Below, one piece after another: positions 1 through 11,087 of a stretch of 64,000 nucleotides of DNA. The stretch is taken from assembly GCA_016271365.2 (NCBI GenBank), contig CM057456.1, positions 160,134,501-160,198,500 of the forward strand, read 5' to 3'. Positions within the stretch are counted from its first letter, which is position 1. Every line of letters begins with the position of its first letter. Origin of the DNA: Neoceratodus forsteri (Eukaryota; Chordata; Ceratodontiformes; Ceratodontidae). A program made the position numbers and the translations under genes. Below the pieces are notes generated by a model. The model was not told where the DNA came from. It saw only the letters and a list, made by a program, of their open reading frames with translations, and searched no databases.

Positions 1-1817
1 CCTTAGTATGGAGCCCTTTGCGGCTATGGTCAGACAGTCTCAAGACTATAAGGGGATTAAAGTTAAGGGTTGGAAATTCGAATCTCCCTTCATGCAGATG
101 ATACTTTGTTGCATGTTTCTGACCTGGAACACTCCATCCCCCTCTTGGAAGTCATGTTGAGGGAATTTGGTGTGATTTCGGGTTTTAAAATCAATGAGGC
201 AAAAACTGAGATGTTCCCTATTCTAGCTGATGGTCAGTCTCCCCTCCTTCGGCTGGGCAATTTTAAGTGGGTGAAAGACAGTTTTCAGTATCTCAGGATC
301 CAGATACCCCGGGATGTTTCCAAATTCTATAATGTTAACCATCTTAAGCTTTTGCAAACGGTGCAGGAAGACTTCCATAGATGGAGTCTCCTCCCTCTCT
401 CTTTATCTGGCTGACTGGAATGCATTCGTATGAATGTCCTACCTAGATTTCTCTTTCTCTTTTCAGCTATCCCCTTGAAACTTCCTACGTCTTTCTGGAA
501 AAGGATGAAATCCGCCACCTCCCATTTTATATGGTGAAACCGTCTACCATGGATAAAATGGTCCACTTTGATGAAGGCTAAAGCCATTGGAGGTCTCGGT
601 ATGCCAGACTTCCAGAAATATTATTGGGCAGCCCAGCTTGGGGTAGTAGCAAAGTTTCATTTGGTGGAGGACCCGCCCCTGTGGAATTCCTTGGAAACAA
701 TTCTAGCCCCATTGCTAAGGGTGCCAAATCTGTTATATATGGATGAACTAGGGCACTCCAAAGTTTCCTTTAATAACCTCTGGACAGGAGTTATGAGGTA
801 GGCCTGGTTAGCCATGTGTAGGAGATTGAAGTTGTCATTGAAAATTGGCCACCCTACTACCCTCTGGGCTTGTCTGGATTTTGCCCCACTTCAACTAGAT
901 ATGGGTTTCACCAGATGGTATAGAAGAGGTCTAACAAGAGTGGAACATCTTTTGGTTGGGGGAACCTTAAAATCTTTCCAACAACTGAGCAATGATTATG
1001 GTTTACAAAGACAAGATTTTTTTAGATTCTTACAAATTAGACATTTTTTGCTTGGGAAGGGATTAGATATTCAGGAAGGCCCAAATTCGGACCCCTTGTT
1101 GGACTCCTTGACATCCTTAGTAGAAAGGGGGGTCGACAAGGGTCTGATTTCTAGATTAGTGCAGATGCTAGACATTCAGGATTCCCATTGTACTGCTGAC
1201 CTTGCAGCTAAATGGGAAAATGAGGCTGGTATTAGTCTACAGGAAGAGGCCTAGGCATCAATCTGGGTGGGGGTACATCGTACCTCAACCTCTCTTTGGC
1301 TAAGGGAATTTAGGTGGAAGGTGGTAGTTAGGTTTTTCTTAACTCTTACCCATACACAGCATTTGAAGACTTCGACTACTAACCTGTGTTGGAGGCAATG
1401 TGGGGAGGTAGGCTCACACACACACGCATTTTCTGGACATGTGCTAAAATTAGGTCATACTGGGATCAAATAAGATTGGTTTTTAACCAAATATTTGTAT
1501 CCCAACTCCCAGCATCCCCAGAAACCTGGTTATTTGGCCTTACTCCCAAGGCTGTACTGACAGGGTCACAAACTCTACTGCTTTACACGTTATTAGGAGT
1601 GGCCTTGAAATCTATTACCAAAAGTTGGCTCACTCCCACGGTGCCCACGGAGAAATTATGGTACTCAGTTTGCCTAAAAATCATGCAAATGAAGCACCTA
1701 ACAGCTAAATTGAGAACACATTTAGATAAGTTCAAGTCTAGATGGCTGCCCTTTCTGCATTTCCGAGCAACCAAGGAAAACAAAGATATAATACAGATCC
1801 TGGCTGAGGTGACTTGA
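1..1817 (+). pseudogene. L1-like ORF2 reverse transcriptase, C-terminal part
   Basis: In L1 elements ORF2 is the endonuclease-reverse transcriptase that copies element RNA at a nicked target site. The open reading begins in RT: the catalytic box reads LHADDT (about 88-105) where the family has F/YADD. It is followed by an L1-typical stretch with KINEAKTEMFP (about 190-230) and FQYLRIQIPRD (about 280-315). The C-terminal region (814-1,817) has an L1-like segment around IFWTCAKIRSYWDQIR. Stops or frame changes near 412, 795, 1,252 and 1,386 break it into five pieces, so it is non-functional. The order and spacing of the pieces follow the family. Confidence 0.82.
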
Positions 1818-2409
1818 ATGAGGGCTAACATCTTTTGGTGGAGTCTTACATTTAAAAGTTATAATCTAGATAAGGGGTAAAGATAGGTTGCTTTTGCCCA
1901 GTTAGCCCACTGTTGATTAGAAAATGATGATGGAGCCATTTTCCTAGAATAGAAGGTACCCCGTTCTCTCCTGCTTACGACTCCCTAAGGGGCCGCTCCT
2001 CCACCAACTTTAAGCCCCCTCTTTTTCTTTTCTCATCTTTCCTCCTTTCTTTCCTATTCTTCTACATTCCTTCTCTACTTCTTAGGCTATTATTTGCTAA
2101 ATTAGACTCTCCATGTGTATGCTGATGGATATAAACATTATGAACAGACTGCTGTCTAAGGCATCAAAGAGAATACAGGATCTGGGAGTTCACCCAGTAT
2201 ATAGTGATATATCAAGGTATGGGAAATACGTGCCCTGTGACCCATGGTGGTGTAAAAGTGATAAGATATGGGCAGCATGTGGCTAAATGTTTTTTTGACA
2301 AAGAATGTGTAAACTTTCTACATGGAGATGTCTCTTGTTGTATGTAAAATGAAATCGCTTTGTTAAAAGAAAAGTCTCTTAATAAAAACTATTTAAAAAA
2401 AAAAAAAAG
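1..2409 (+). mobile_element. L1-type LINE, 3' portion with poly(A) tail
   Basis: This is the 3' part of a non-LTR retrotransposon that enters from the left edge of the window. It contains the C-terminal half of ORF2 (1-1,817), about 570 bp of 3' UTR, an AATAAA-like signal near 2,381, and an A-rich tract at 2,393-2,409. The junction at 2,409/2,410 passes straight into DIRS sequence, so the LINE probably inserted into that DIRS element. The matching target duplication would lie outside the window. The L1 assignment rests on the ORF2 protein. Confidence 0.85.
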
Positions 2410-3292
2410 AAACTACAGTTTGAACCTGCCACCATGATCCTCATAGCCCCTCTGTGGCCCCAGCAGGCATGGTTTTCCCTACTTCAACAGTTCTCAGTAG
2501 CGGACCCAATTCCATTGCCGATCAGGCCACATCTATTAACTCAAGATCAGGGAACCCTTCTTCACCCCAACCTGAAGTCACTACACCTTCACGCTTGGCT
2601 CCTGAGGATACTTTCACAGCCCGCCTTCAAGTCTCCTCACCAGTGACCAATATTCTGTTGGCTTCACACAAACCATCTACCAGGGAAACATATAATGCTA
2701 AATGGAAACGCTTCTCCATATGAGCCGCTTCCTGGTCGTTGGACCCTTATTCATGTCCACTGACTAAAGTATTGGACTACCTGGCCTCACTTGCCGAGAC
2801 AGGCTTGAGCTACTCCTCTATTAAAATTCATTTGGGCCTCTACCTCAGCCTTTCATGAGCCTTTAGAAGGGAGATTACTTTATCAACACCATCTTACCAA
2901 AATATTTTTAAGAGGAACGTTACACCTCAAACCTCCTATTAGATGGCCCACCCCTCCCTGGGATTTGAATTTCCTATTGGAAAATCTGATCCTTGAACCT
3001 TTTGAACTGTCAGCCACCTGCAACCTCCACTTTCTTTCTTGGAAGACAGTAATTTTAGTTGCTGTCACTTCAGCTCACCGTATATCTGAGTTTCATGCCC
3101 TAACGTGTAAAGAGCCTTACTTAATCTTTCACAAGACAGAGTGGCTCTTCGTACCAATCCTTCCTTTTTACCTAAGGTGGTCTCGGAACACACCTTAAAT
3201 CGGTGCATAGAATTGTCAGTTTACTACCCTGAGTACTCTAATCAGGGAGAATACCTCCTACACACCTTAGATGTCCATCGTATTTTGAAATA

Positions 3293-3307
3293 CAGTATAT
3301 GCCACTT
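3293..3307 (+). repeat. Tigger left terminal inverted repeat
   Basis: These 15 bases match exactly the complement of 5,380-5,394. Similarity becomes patchy further in, although both ends carry a related ATGGAC segment. The TA dinucleotide directly upstream is one half of the target duplication. Confidence 0.92.
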
Positions 3308-3590
3308 ATATCGACTCCTGATGTAACGGACTTCCGTTTCTAATGGACATTTAGCCCATGTCAAAAGCCATTTGCTGTTCTGGCTGTGTTATAATTGTCC
3401 GTTAAAGTGGACCTTTAATTCCTGCAGTACCGCCCAATTACAGTCCAATTAGTTCAACCAAACGATGTAATTAATGCCGTTCAGCTGTATTACTGCCTTC
3501 TTATGTTCGGTGTGAAATCCCCATGCTATTCCTTTCCTCTACCTGCTAACACTGTTCTGAGAGTTGTGCTGTGCTTCTACTGTACAAATT

Positions 3591-5046
3591 ATGAGTGCTA
3601 CCAAGAATGCTGCTGGTAAGAGAACAAGTCTCACTCTTTCAAAAAAAGTCAAGATAATCAAGGAGATAGAAAAAATGCCAAAATTAAGTACGTGTGACCT
3701 CAGCACACATTTTTCTATCCCCAAGTCAACCTTGTCTGACTTGCTTAAGAATAAGGAGGTGCTCCTGTCAGACTGGTATTGTAATCAGAACCCCGATAGA
3801 AAGAGAAAGCATGAAGGTAAAGATAACGATGTGGAAGAAGCGCTTTTGCGTTGGTTTACTAATGCAAGGGGTAGGGTGGCTTTAATTAGGGGCCCCTTAC
3901 TGTTGCAGAAAGCTGATCATATTGCAGTTGCCATGGGCAAAACTGATTTTAAAGCCATGGATGGGTGGCTAAGCCATTGGAAAATACGGAACAACATTTC
4001 ATTCCGCAAAGTCCATGGCGAGAAGCTAACAGCTGACACAACAGCTGCTGAAGCATGGCTGAAGGAAGTGTTGCCTGATCTCCTCCAAGGCTACTCTTCA
4101 GAGAACATCTTCAATACTGATAAGACTGGGCTTTTTTTTCGTTGTGTTGGTTATGGCACACTTGCTTTAAGTCAGAGAATCCCTTAGGTTTGAAAAAAGC
4201 AAAAGAACGCATCACAGTCCTCCTTACGTGTAACATGGCTGGTGTGGAGAAACCAACGCCAATAGTGATTGGCAAAAGTGCACAGCCAAGGTGTTTCAGA
4301 GGCATGCAGCATTTGCCAGTCATTTATAAAAATAACAAAACAGCGAGGATGACTTCCGAGATCTTTTCTAATTGGCTGCGAAACTGGGACTGATCACTGA
4401 GATCTTGGAAAATCGCTTTGCTTTTAGACAACTGTACCTCCCACCCACCAATAGCTGGCTTAAAAACATTAAACTTGTGTACCTGTCTCCCAACACTACA
4501 TGCTTAATGCAACCCTTAGATCAAGGGATTATATACAGCTTCAAGCGCCACTATGTAAGGATAATGAGGGGAAGTTTGCTTGATATTCTGGATGGTGAGG
4601 AAGAAATTACTGCTTCTGTCTGCGTACGACGCATTAACTTACTAGATTCAGTACGCCTTATATAGCAAGCATGGCACATTGTCTCGCAAGAAACAATACA
4701 GAGATGCTTCAGGAAGGGAGGATTCACCAATGACCCCCTAATTGGTGTTGTACCAGAGGAGGAGAAGGAGCCTGCTGATACTGATTTGCCAACAGAGATC
4801 ATGAATGAGCTGTGTTTGCTGGGGAATGACACACCTCACGCTGATGTAGATGACACAGCAGAGGCAATCAGTGAATTGCAGGGAGCAAGAACTGATGAGG
4901 AGGAAGAGGAAATTTTATCACAGGAAGAGACCGAGGGTGATGAGGTGCCTGTAACACCAGTGGATGTAAGGAAGGCTATCCTGACTCTCCGTAGGACCGT
5001 CGAGCAGCGGGATGATATTACCCCCTCAGTGGGATCAGCTTGCTAA
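3591..5046 (+). pseudogene. Tigger-like DDD transposase, frameshifted
   Basis: Transposases of this family bind the inverted ends through CENP-B-like helix-turn-helix domains and cut with a DDD catalytic core. The start at 3,591 (MSATKNAAGKR) is followed by a psq-type HTH (KKVKIIKEIEKMP; HFSIPKSTLSDLLKNK) and a second CENP-B-type DNA-binding region (KAMDGWLSHWKIRNNISFRK, about 3,952-4,010). The catalytic aspartates are visible as NTDKTG (4,113-4,130; the family usually has DETG), LLLDNC (about 4,419-4,436) and QPLDQG (about 4,511-4,528). Frame changes near 4,140, an in-frame stop near 4,391 and another frame change near 4,640 inactivate it. An acidic tail ends at 5,046. Confidence 0.88.
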
Positions 5047-5379
5047 TGTCGAGACTGCCTGGCATCGCTACACGATAGGAAAAAATGCCAAACTACGATG
5101 GAGGATTACATCCTGAAGTAGATAAGCACAGCACAACCGAGAACAGCGCTTTCGTTTGTCTTTATTTTCTTTAACGATTTAAATAAAGTTTCCAGAGGTT
5201 TTTTGCAGACTACAACAAAGTCAGAGAAGAACTATAATTCACTACCTACATTACACTCAACGCTTGCCTTTTTCCTTTTTACACTCAGCGCTCGCTTTTT
5301 TTGTTGGTGTGTGGGGATATTGTTGTACCGGACGCCGCATGTAATGGATAGATTGCTGGTTGTCAAATCAGTCCATTAC

Positions 5380-5394
5380 AAGTGGCATATACTG
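5380..5394 (-). repeat. Tigger right terminal inverted repeat
   Basis: This is the complement of the left end at 3,293-3,307 and is followed by TA at 5,395-5,396. DIRS recombinase coding resumes right after it. Confidence 0.92.
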
Positions 5395-5787
5395 TACTAT
5401 ATAAATCGTACCAAATCTGTTAGAAAAACTTCTCAGCTTTTTGTTACCTTTGCCTCAACATGGGAAGTTTTCCTAGTCGCTAAACAGACGCTCTCCAACT
5501 GGTTGGCACACTGTATAACCTTTTGTTATAAGAAATATAACAAGCCATTACCAGGACCTGTCCAAGCCCATTTTACCCGAGCCACTGCCACTACAGCAGC
5601 CTGCTTCAAAGGGGCTTCTATCATAGATATCTGCAATGCAGCCACATGGTCCACAATACATACTTTCATGAAGCACTACAACTTAGACATTGTTTCGCGC
5701 CGTAGGACGGCCTTTGGCCGCACTGTCCTACAAGGTCTTCTGTCATAACTTTCCACCCTTCTTGGGTTTATTGCTTGGGAGTCATCT

Positions 5788-5898
5788 CAAGTGCATTACC
5801 TGCTGCAAGAGATTATCCCCGTGGAAGATAGTACAGTTGCGTACTTACCGTAATGGTAGATCTTCGAGGGGTATCTCCTGCAGCAGGTACGTCCCTCC
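5788..5898 (+). repeat. DIRS-1 internal complementary region
   Basis: The region joins two segments back to back. The first (about 5,788-5,826) should be the complement of the lost left end. The second (about 5,826-5,898) is the complement of the right end at 6,131-6,212; both share the blocks GAAGATCTACCATTA and CTGCTGCA. In DIRS elements this arrangement serves as a template for restoring the termini. The right half can be checked inside the window; the left partner is missing. Confidence 0.8.
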
Positions 5899-6130
5899 CC
5901 CCATCCATCCCCCTCCTTTTCTAAGAGAACAACTTCTGAGCCAAATATATATGGGAAGAGATACTTTGGCACCTCGGCTCTCCCTCAGTCCTCGTTTAAC
6001 GAGCTGAATCCGGCAGGAACTGAGGCTACCAGGGACTGCCCACTCTTATATAGGAGCAGAGTGATGATGTCATGTGTAGGCAGCCCCTGGAAAAAGACTG
6101 CTAGAAGAGAGCTGCCGTGCACCACAGCTC

Positions 6131-6212
6131 TCTCTGGCGACAACCAAAGTGTATTACCTGCTGCAAGAGATACCCCTTGAAGATCTACCATTATGGTAGT
6201 TATGCAACTGAA
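6131..6212 (+). repeat. DIRS-1 right terminal repeat
   Basis: This is an inverted copy of 5,826-5,898, with the same order of blocks (CCTGCTGCA, GAAGATCTACCAT, GCAACTG). It marks the 3' end of DIRS-1. Unrelated-frame Gag sequence of a second DIRS starts within a few bases. Confidence 0.8.
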
Positions 6213-7490
6213 CTTTTTAAATGCTCCTTTTAAGGGTTCCAGAGTGTTTGGCTATGATGCTGAAAAGCCCTTTGTGGCCTTCAGTCCTCTGAAACGACCT
6301 TAAGGCCAGTTAAATCCCTGTACCTCACACCCACTACAGGGCATGGTAGCGGCTCTTTTCATCAACCTGCTGCCAAAATGGCTGTGGTAGAGGTGGTGGT
6401 CACCTCCCATGTCCGCTACCCCCTGGTGCACATACCAAAGCACCCAGAGGAATAGGTTCCTGTGGCCCTGCCAACCCCATTTCCACCTGACTGTCTTCTG
6501 TCTCCAGCCCTCAGCTATTGCTTCCAGGGGTGAATGTGGGGGCAGGATCTCCCTGCACTTAAAGCAATGAAGGGAGATCACCTCAGATGAATGGGTTATG
6601 GAGAAAACTGCAAAGGGGCATGCTCTGGACTTGACAGAAACCCCTCCAGATCATCCTCCGCCTTCTTCCTTTTAACCTCTGTGCCACTTGTCCCTTCTAA
6701 AGGAAGTGGTCCAGACGCTGTTTCAAAAGCGGGCTATCGAAACGTTTTGTCCACAAGACAGGAGCAAAGGGTTCTATTCATGATACTCCTAGTCCCAAAG
6801 TGGACGTGAGATCTATGTCTTGTACTTGATCTCAAGGACTTCATTCTGTAAATCGAATACAAAAAGTTTTAAATGGTATCCCTGCAGGTCCTGATTCCCC
6901 TATTGAAAACTGTGGGACTGACTTTGTTCCCTGGACTTGATGGATACATACCTTCACATCAAGATCAGAAAGTGTCAGACAGTACCTCTGCTTTATGCTG
7001 GAGGGCAGGCGCAATCAGTTCAAATTGTTGCCCTTTGGTTTATCCTCTGTGCTACTGGTCTTTACAAAATGCTTAGCAATGGTTGCAGCAGCCCTCCGCA
7101 GGAAAAGGCTTTATGTTTTCCCTTATCTGGGCAATTGACTCCTGGAGGCCAACTCCAGAGAAGTTCTCCTTCACAACTTATCCCAAACACAACAGCTGTT
7201 GGAAGAACTGGTGAGTCACAGTGTGTGCCAAAGTCTGTACTGACTCCGTGCCAATGACTACAATATGTGTTGGGGTGGGGGGGCTTGGACATAGAGAATG
7301 GCTGTGCCTTCCTGCCTCAGGACAGGGCAGACAACTTGACTGCTCAGGTGCACTTAGTTCACAGGAGCTACTACATCTCTGCAGGTCAATGTTGCATCTC
7401 TTTGGCCTGATGGCTGCTGCCACAGTGACAGTGCCGTTAACTTGGCTTCATATGCGAATCCCGCAATGGACACTCAGGGTCCAGTGTGAT
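6213..7490 (+). pseudogene. DIRS-2: decayed Gag end and reverse transcriptase
   Basis: A second DIRS copy begins directly after DIRS-1, inside the end of Gag (LNAPFKGSRVFG-like, about 6,218-6,265; compare LNAPFNGTKLFG in DIRS-5). It continues into an RT in which several family blocks can be followed over changing frames: VLFMILLVPKW (about 6,772-6,806), a degenerate SLDLQDAYLHI-like block (about 6,930-6,965), LLPFGLSS near 7,027-7,050, and a catalytic box that reads YVFPYLGN followed by a stop where YLDDW is expected (about 7,113-7,140). The last match is LHMRIPQWTLRVQ at about 7,447-7,485. It is more eroded than DIRS-3, DIRS-4 and DIRS-5 and is certainly inactive. Confidence 0.75.
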
Positions 7491-7534
7491 TAACTGATGG
7501 ATGAGTAGGAACAAATCGATCTTTCAAGAATCAA

Positions 7535-7745
7535 TCTTCACCATTTATTCCCTCTAATGGGTCTGTGCTGGAGGCACTAGGCCCCGAGGAAGCAAAGTCC
7601 TTCTCCAGCCTACAGCGAAGGGGACTGACATCAGTAATGGCGCCGCTCACGAGGCAGACATATGACATGGTGCTCATGGAATGGCCAGTTATCCATGCCA
7701 GTCCTCTACCTTCCTTGGTTCTGATTTTCCTGCCATGTAGAGTAC
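7535..7745 (+). repeat. Left inverted repeat of the Gag-only DIRS element
   Basis: About 210 bp match, in inverted orientation, 13,685-13,890. Shared blocks in order are CTTCACCATTTATTCCC, a CTAATGGGT, a GGAGGCA-TAGG segment, and a stretch ending TGGCCAGT. Substitutions are scattered, so the element is old. Confidence 0.75.
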
Positions 7746-7925
7746 ATCATGGGAGTGCTTCTGTCACTTTATCTGCATCATATTCTTTCCTCAGTTTGCC
7801 ACCACCCCGTTTGATGCCATACCCCGGCACTGTCTCTGCACTGGTACCACTATAATTATTTTCTGTCTCTGTGCAACATCAAATCTTTTTTGTTCCTTCA
7901 TTTTTCTTATTTCCTGTTCTGCACC

Positions 7926-10370
7926 ATGTCTGGTTCCAAGAAACCCAAGAAGAAGTCTTCTCAGAAGCAGAAGAACAAGGATGGCCCCTTATGTGTCAGT
8001 ACTCCTGTGGGGTCACATCATCATCTGGGACTAGCACACACCTGTTCAACCTGCCTCAGTGCTGAGCATGATATGGTAGGTGTGATGCCTGCCTTCTATG
8101 GATTACCACACCCTTGAGATCTTCATGATGAAGTGGGATCATACGCCCTCCACTTTCGGAGGCAGGTGTCACACCAGAGAGGCCAAGGTGTGGTCCATTG
8201 GCTCTTCCTCTGAGCCTCTTCCTAGCACTATATGTACTGCAGACAACCAGGCCTTTCCTCATGCACACCCTGCAGGATATTGGACAGCCTGAGAGAGGGA
8301 TCTGGTGGACAGTCACTCACCTCCAGGGGACCAGCTGAGCACCCCTCTGAGTCTGTCAGCCCTTTGGAGCAGCGGACACCCCACGTGGTTAGATCGGAGC
8401 TATACACTGGGCCTACATCAGTGGGAACCTTGGTGTTGTGGCTTGATGCTGCCTTGGCTCCTGGTACTCAGGCCAGTACTGGTGAGCAGGGCGCTGATGG
8501 TCACAAGGCCAGGCCCCTTCCCAACACTGCTTGTGGTTCCAGAGGAGGGAAGGTTTCTGGAGCTAGGTCCTCTTGTTCCACGGAGGTATTTTGGATATCC
8601 TCCCACGAGCAGGATGACACAAGGAAGGCTGTCAGGGAGGACCTCGGGACTGTTGAGGGATCCAGCAATGAAACAGTCCTGCTGGGCCTGTTCTGGGCCC
8701 AGGTCACAGTTGCGGTCTCCTATGGTGGTCGTGACTGTGGACGACATCGCGGCAGGGGCCGGGCACCTGCTGGCATTGTTTCCAGTGCAGTCTAGGTCTC
8801 AGCACTTTTCTCACTGTCAGGAACCCTGTTGGCACCATTTGTGGTGCAGGTTTGGGTCCCAACATCGTTCCAGGTGCCACCCCAGTCCTGGTGACATTCA
8901 TGGCATCGAAGGCGTATTTAGTGCCATTTGCAGCACTGTTTCCAGCACCTCTGCCCCTAGGGACTATGTTCTAGAATAGATTCTGGGCCTGGTCCAAGGG
9001 ACAGGACCAATCTTGGTGAGGAGGGGACCTTGAGGTCTAGGTTGGTGGCTCACTCCTTGCCCAGAGTAGATAGCAGCTTTGGCAGGAGTCACAGCTCCAA
9101 CTTTGACCCTCGTTTCTTTTTGGAACTGACTAGAACTAGCAATGGTGTGGATCTGGGCCTCCCTTTGGGACTGACATGGCTCTGTTCTCCCCACCGGGGT
9201 GGTTTCCCCTAAAGGACACCATCCCTATTAATCCACAGTTGTGGCCATTCACTGGAGGGCAAGTTTGCCAGCCCCTCCCCCCAAGAGGTATGCTAAACAT
9301 TCTTGCAACCTTGGCAGAGGATGCAGCCTGGTCTTGCATGACCCTCCTCCTCCCCCCCTCCTCTTCTGCACCCCCTCCTCCTCCTCTCCCAGGTACCCTT
9401 GGTCATCTTGGGCACCTGTCCTGGGAACAGTTCAGGGCAGTGTTTGTTGCTTTTCCCCAGGATAGACCAGGCCATCTTTTGACCTGAGGTACCTATTCCT
9501 CCACCCTGATTCCTGCTCCTCATCTTCTCCCACTTCCTCCCCTGAGGAAGAGGACACCTCTGTTCATCTCTACTCTGACACTGAGTATATCCAGTACCAG
9601 TGGCTTCTTGGGGAAGTGATGAAGAAGCTTATCCTACACCATTTTGCTGGTTGCAATCCTGCTAACCTGGTGCTGTAATCCCTGGCTGAATACAGCAGAG
9701 ACTCCACAGTCATCCCTCCATGGTCTCAGCCCTTCGTGGAGGCATCCAAGGATCTCTGGCTCTGTCCCTTTGACCCTTCTCCAGCCCCCGAGGGATGTTC
9801 AGTGCAGGTACTGCACTCCTGTGGGGTCTCCAGGTGCCATGCCACATCCCTCTTCTAGGATCCTGCTCCTGGATACCCCCCCAGGCATAGACGCCCAGTG
9901 CATAAACATCTCTCCTGACTCTGACTCTGCAGAGTTTGATCTCTGGGGCAGAAGGTTTTTTTTGGTGGCACGCACCATGCTGTGCATTTCTGCAGATGAG
10001 ATCCATAAGGCGACCTATGGCAGGTGCCTACGGATGACACTGGGTCAACTGCTAGCATCCACGACTGACTGCAAAGCAACCAGGCAGGCCATTTGCCTTT
10101 TTGCCCAGGGCCTGGAGCTGGCAAGGCACTAAGTGTGGGCATCTTATGATGCCAGTGAGGTAGCTTCCAGGTTGGTGGGAACAGCAGTCTGCATTCTTCG
10201 GAGGGCATGGCTTCACCTGTCCAGGTTGTCACCCCTAGCCCAGCTTTGGGTGCTTGCCTCACACATCCAGGAGACCCACTTATTTTCCTACAGGGTCAGG
10301 AGTGAGTTGTCAGGGTGCATTCCTGCTCCTAGGCCATGGAGACCTCCACCTGCCCCTGATCAGCCTTGAG
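7926..10370 (+). pseudogene. DIRS-type Gag
   Basis: Gag is the presumed RNA-packaging structural protein. The start at 7,926 gives a lysine- and serine-rich N-terminus (MSGSKKPKKKSSQKQKNK). It is followed by CSTCLSAEHD (8,043-8,072) and, one frame away, by a CDAC block (8,081-8,092), together matching the paired-cysteine motif in the Gags of DIRS-4 and DIRS-5. The C-terminal part (about 9,970-10,300) has ADEIHKATYGRCLRMTLGQL and ASYDASEVASRLVGTAV, typical of the helical Gag core. The middle (8,100-9,650) is low in recognisable features, with a proline-rich run near 9,330-9,390. Several frame changes and a stop at 10,130 break it. Confidence 0.65.
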
Positions 10371-10489
10371 TTCCACCAAACCTGTAAGAGGTCCCTGCCT
10401 TCTTGTAGTTATTTCCCACAGATAACTTGGGGAATAACTTTTTCCCTCAGGGTCAGCAACAACGCCCTTCTGGGTGGTAAACTTGGAAC

Positions 10490-10600
10490 TCTGACCCATT
10501 AGTGGGAATAAATGGTGAAAACTGTTTCTTGGAAGACATGAAAATGACATACTCAGTGTGGTTCTTGATATTCCAGAATATCTTCACCATTTATTGACAC
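10490..10600 (+). repeat. ICR-like region of the Gag-only DIRS element
   Basis: ACCCATTAGTGGGAATAAAT near 10,494 is the complement of the left end near 7,540-7,565. CCAGAATATCTTCACCATTT near 10,571 is the complement of the right end near 13,870. The 55 bp between them have no other copy in the window. This matches the DIRS ICR layout of two end-complements joined together. Confidence 0.65.
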
Positions 10601-11087
10601 ACCTGTACACCACCATCCCCGCTCAGCTACAGGCTAGGGAGTCTGGGTAGCTCCCCTGTCTTTCTTCTCTTCGCCTGTCCCCCTGCCACTCTTTTTCCAC
10701 CTTTCCTTGTGACTCCTGCTCCTATTGGAACTCTTTTTCATAAAATAAAATAAAACACAAGAAAAAGGGAAGGGAGACTATCCTCATTTTGTGGTTTCTT
10801 TCTTAAAAAAATATAAAAAAATTTATAAAAAAAAAAAATTAATCCCCCTCCCCGGAGGGACCTTATTCCCTCCTTCATCTGTAGTCCTCCTCTTTAGCCC
10901 TTTTATTTCTTCTTCCTAGCTGTTGCTGCTGTCTTACAGTGCTCTCACAGCAGCTGCTCCAGCCCCCTGGACATAGAGAGATTTTCTGTCTAGCCTCTAT
11001 CAGCCCCTGCTAGCAAGAGTTAACCCCTTGGGTCACAACAACCTGCTCTTTAGGGGAAGACACACCACTCTGTTATTTTTTTATCTC
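10601..11087. other. Non-coding stretch, nothing recognised
   Basis: This is the segment between the ICR-like region and the solo LTR. It is pyrimidine- and A-rich with an A/T-rich run at 10,740-10,850 (several poly-A blocks). No coding trace or terminal repeat was found. Confidence 0.5.

Larger units (their letters stand above)
3293..5394 (+). mobile_element. Tigger/pogo-like DNA transposon
   Basis: A 2.1-kb Tc1/mariner-superfamily transposon lies inside the DIRS-1 recombinase gene. Its ends are inverted repeats whose first 15 bases match exactly (CAGTATATGCCACTT at 3,293-3,307 and its complement at 5,380-5,394). It is flanked by TA on both sides (3,291-3,292 and 5,395-5,396), the expected target duplication. 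The host reading picks up immediately on both sides, which fixes the boundaries to the base. It carries one broken transposase gene. Confidence 0.93.
2600..5748 (+). pseudogene. DIRS-1 tyrosine recombinase, split by Tigger
   Basis: The tyrosine recombinase would integrate the circular DNA form of a DIRS element. The N-terminal SAM-like part is seen at 2,640-2,860 (HKPSTRETYNAKWKRF; GLSYSSIKIHLG). The catalytic part follows at 2,960-3,292 (LSWKTVILVAVTSAHRISE; LLHTLDVHRILKY). Reading resumes at 5,397 after the Tigger insertion, with SQLFVTFA, then FTRATATTAACF and ATWSTIHTFMKHYNLDI, which carries the probable catalytic tyrosine. The stop is at 5,746-5,748. Besides the insertion there are frame changes near 2,720, 2,860 and 3,130. 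Family assignment is strong because the same blocks recur in DIRS-3, DIRS-4 and DIRS-5. Confidence 0.82.
2410..6212 (+). mobile_element. DIRS-1: DIRS-like retrotransposon, 3' half
   Basis: DIRS elements integrate with a tyrosine recombinase instead of an integrase and have inverted termini plus an internal complementary region (ICR). This copy starts inside the RNase H/methyltransferase-like segment (ILIAPLWPQQAWF, about 2,434-2,475), continues through the tyrosine recombinase, and ends in an ICR (5,788-5,898) and right terminal repeat (6,131-6,212). It is truncated on the left at the L1 junction and interrupted by a Tigger element at 3,293-5,394. The ICR junction resembles those of DIRS-3 and DIRS-5, so the three belong to related families. 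Confidence 0.85.

Noticed and set aside
8418..8747. Open minus-strand frame of 109 codons within the Gag-only DIRS element
   Set aside because: It is antisense to the Gag-like coding region, has no motif, and is explained by composition.
9330..9395. Proline-rich segment as a possible functional domain
   Set aside because: It comes from a CT-rich low-complexity run in decayed Gag and is not shared with the other copies.
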